Positions 63,363 through 64,000 of a DNA stretch of 64,000 bases are shown here, in pieces. Positions within the stretch are counted from its first letter, which is position 1; each line of letters begins with the position of its first letter. This DNA is from Paenibacillus sp. FSL K6-1330 (lineage in GTDB: Bacteria > Bacillota > Bacilli > Paenibacillales > Paenibacillaceae), in assembly GCF_037976825.1 (NCBI RefSeq), contig NZ_CP150269.1, forward strand, positions 4,291,501 to 4,355,500, in the 5' to 3' direction. The notes under the pieces are model-generated. The model was not told the DNA's origin, did no database searches, and saw only the letters and a program-made list of their open reading frames with translations. Made by a program: the position numbers and the translations under genes.

Positions 63363-64000
63363 GCCAGCACCTCCTCCATTCCAACGGCCAGCATGCGGCT
63401 AAACCGTGATTGCGGGTCTGAGGCAAGCTCTTCCCGGCGACCACTTTCGAGCATGCGACCATTCTCCAGAATAAGAATCCGGTCTGCACGTTGAACCGTA
63501 GCCAAGCGGTGGGCAATGATAATACACGTCTTCTCCTGCAACAGACGCGTAATGGCTGCTTCAATCCGGTATTCCGTTAACGGGTCGAGGCGGGATGATG
63601 CTTCATCAAGGATGACGAGACCCGGATCCGTCAGAAAGACACGGGCAAATGCCAACAGCTGGGCCTCACCAGCCGACAGGCTCCCCCCGCCTGAGGCCAG
63701 GTTCGTATCGAGCCCTTCCTGAAGCGAAGCATACCAGTCCCCAAGCCCAAGCTCCTCGAGCACGGATATGATTCGGCTATCCGCGATACCTTCATCAAAC
63801 AAGGTCAGATTATCACGAACAGTCCCTTCCAAAATCTCAATATTCTGCGTAACCATGGCGACTTTGCGCCTCAGTTCATGAAGCTTGCAGATCCGGATAT
63901 CCGTTCCTGCCAGCTCGATCCTTCCATCTTGGGGATCATAGAAACGCAGCAGCAGGCGGGCGATCGTCGTTTTGCCGCTGCCTGTACGCCCGAGCAGCCC
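63359..64000 (-). CDS. ABC exporter half-transporter, C-terminal part (runs off window)
   Basis: The last 213 residues of an ATP-binding domain whose N-terminal membrane part lies beyond the window edge. Visible are Walker A GRTGSGKTT, Q-loop VTQNIEILEGTV, a variant signature LSAGE, Walker B LVILDEASSRLD with the catalytic Glu, and H-loop IAHRLAT. It is the partner of the 620-aa half-transporter encoded immediately downstream (four-base overlap). Confidence 0.92.
   Translation of the reverse strand, partial: GLLGRTGSGKTTIARLLLRFYDPQDGRIELAGTDIRICKLHELRRKVAMVTQNIEILEGTVRDNLTLFDEGIADSRIISVLEELGLGDWYASLQEGLDTNLASGGGSLSAGEAQLLAFARVFLTDPGLVILDEASSRLDPLTEYRIEAAITRLLQEKTCIIIAHRLATVQRADRILILENGRMLESGRREELASDPQSRFSRMLAVGMEEVLA

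Overview
The window looks like a chromosomal segment of a Paenibacillus-type Bacillota genome. The evidence is secreted proteins with S-layer homology (SLH) domains, a copper-amine-oxidase-like stalk domain, a glycine decarboxylase split into GcvPA and GcvPB, tandem glycine riboswitches, strong AGGAGG-type ribosome binding sites and many short intrinsic terminators. Taxonomy is inferred from gene content only. I see no tRNA, rRNA, CRISPR array, prophage or insertion sequence.

Layout. 1-8.5 kb: cell-surface genes, including a 1480-aa GLUG-repeat/SLH protein, and a MalT-like LuxR regulator. 8.8-16 kb: an L,D-transpeptidase, a small exported protein, a YgjP-type metallopeptidase, a sulfatase, DUF1232 and DUF2935 proteins and an HPr kinase paralogue. 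15.8-23.7 kb: a MarR regulator with two nitroreductases, two MFS exporters, a VOC protein, an AraC regulator and an aminotransferase with a coupled secreted protein. 23.8-25.6 kb: a 1.7-kb non-coding repeat array with hierarchical order. 25.6-33.6 kb: a Cys-rich copper-storage-like protein, a chloramphenicol acetyltransferase behind a predicted translational attenuator, a large secreted protein, a broken histidine phosphatase and resistance-like enzymes (GNAT, APH, VOC). 33.8-43.6 kb: a serine hydrolase, an RRNPP-like regulator, a threonine aldolase, a CzcD-type zinc exporter behind an ArsR/CzrA-like operator, an SgrR-type regulator and a histidyl-tRNA synthetase. 43.6-48.4 kb: catalase and a MocR regulator divergent from an EamA exporter. 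48.5-53.7 kb: glycine cleavage genes, gcvH facing away from gcvT-gcvPA-gcvPB, each behind its own tandem glycine riboswitch. 53.7-64 kb: arylamine N-acetyltransferase, guanine deaminase, ABC exporters, an SMR-like protein, a NarL-type two-component pair, a hydrolase, a GNAT protein and a heterodimeric ABC exporter cut by the window edge.

The most notable observations are regulatory or structural. (i) A four-unit repeat array is built as head, 79-bp imperfect palindrome, then a variable number (3, 0, 1, 1) of about 104-bp dimers. (ii) A 15-codon leader peptide with three consecutive His codons lies in front of a histidyl-tRNA synthetase, with mutually exclusive RNA pairings and a terminator. 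(iii) A 9-codon leader and an SD-sequestering hairpin lie in front of cat. (iv) Two tandem glycine riboswitches are arranged head to head. Functions are read from motifs and family resemblance; no database search was possible.
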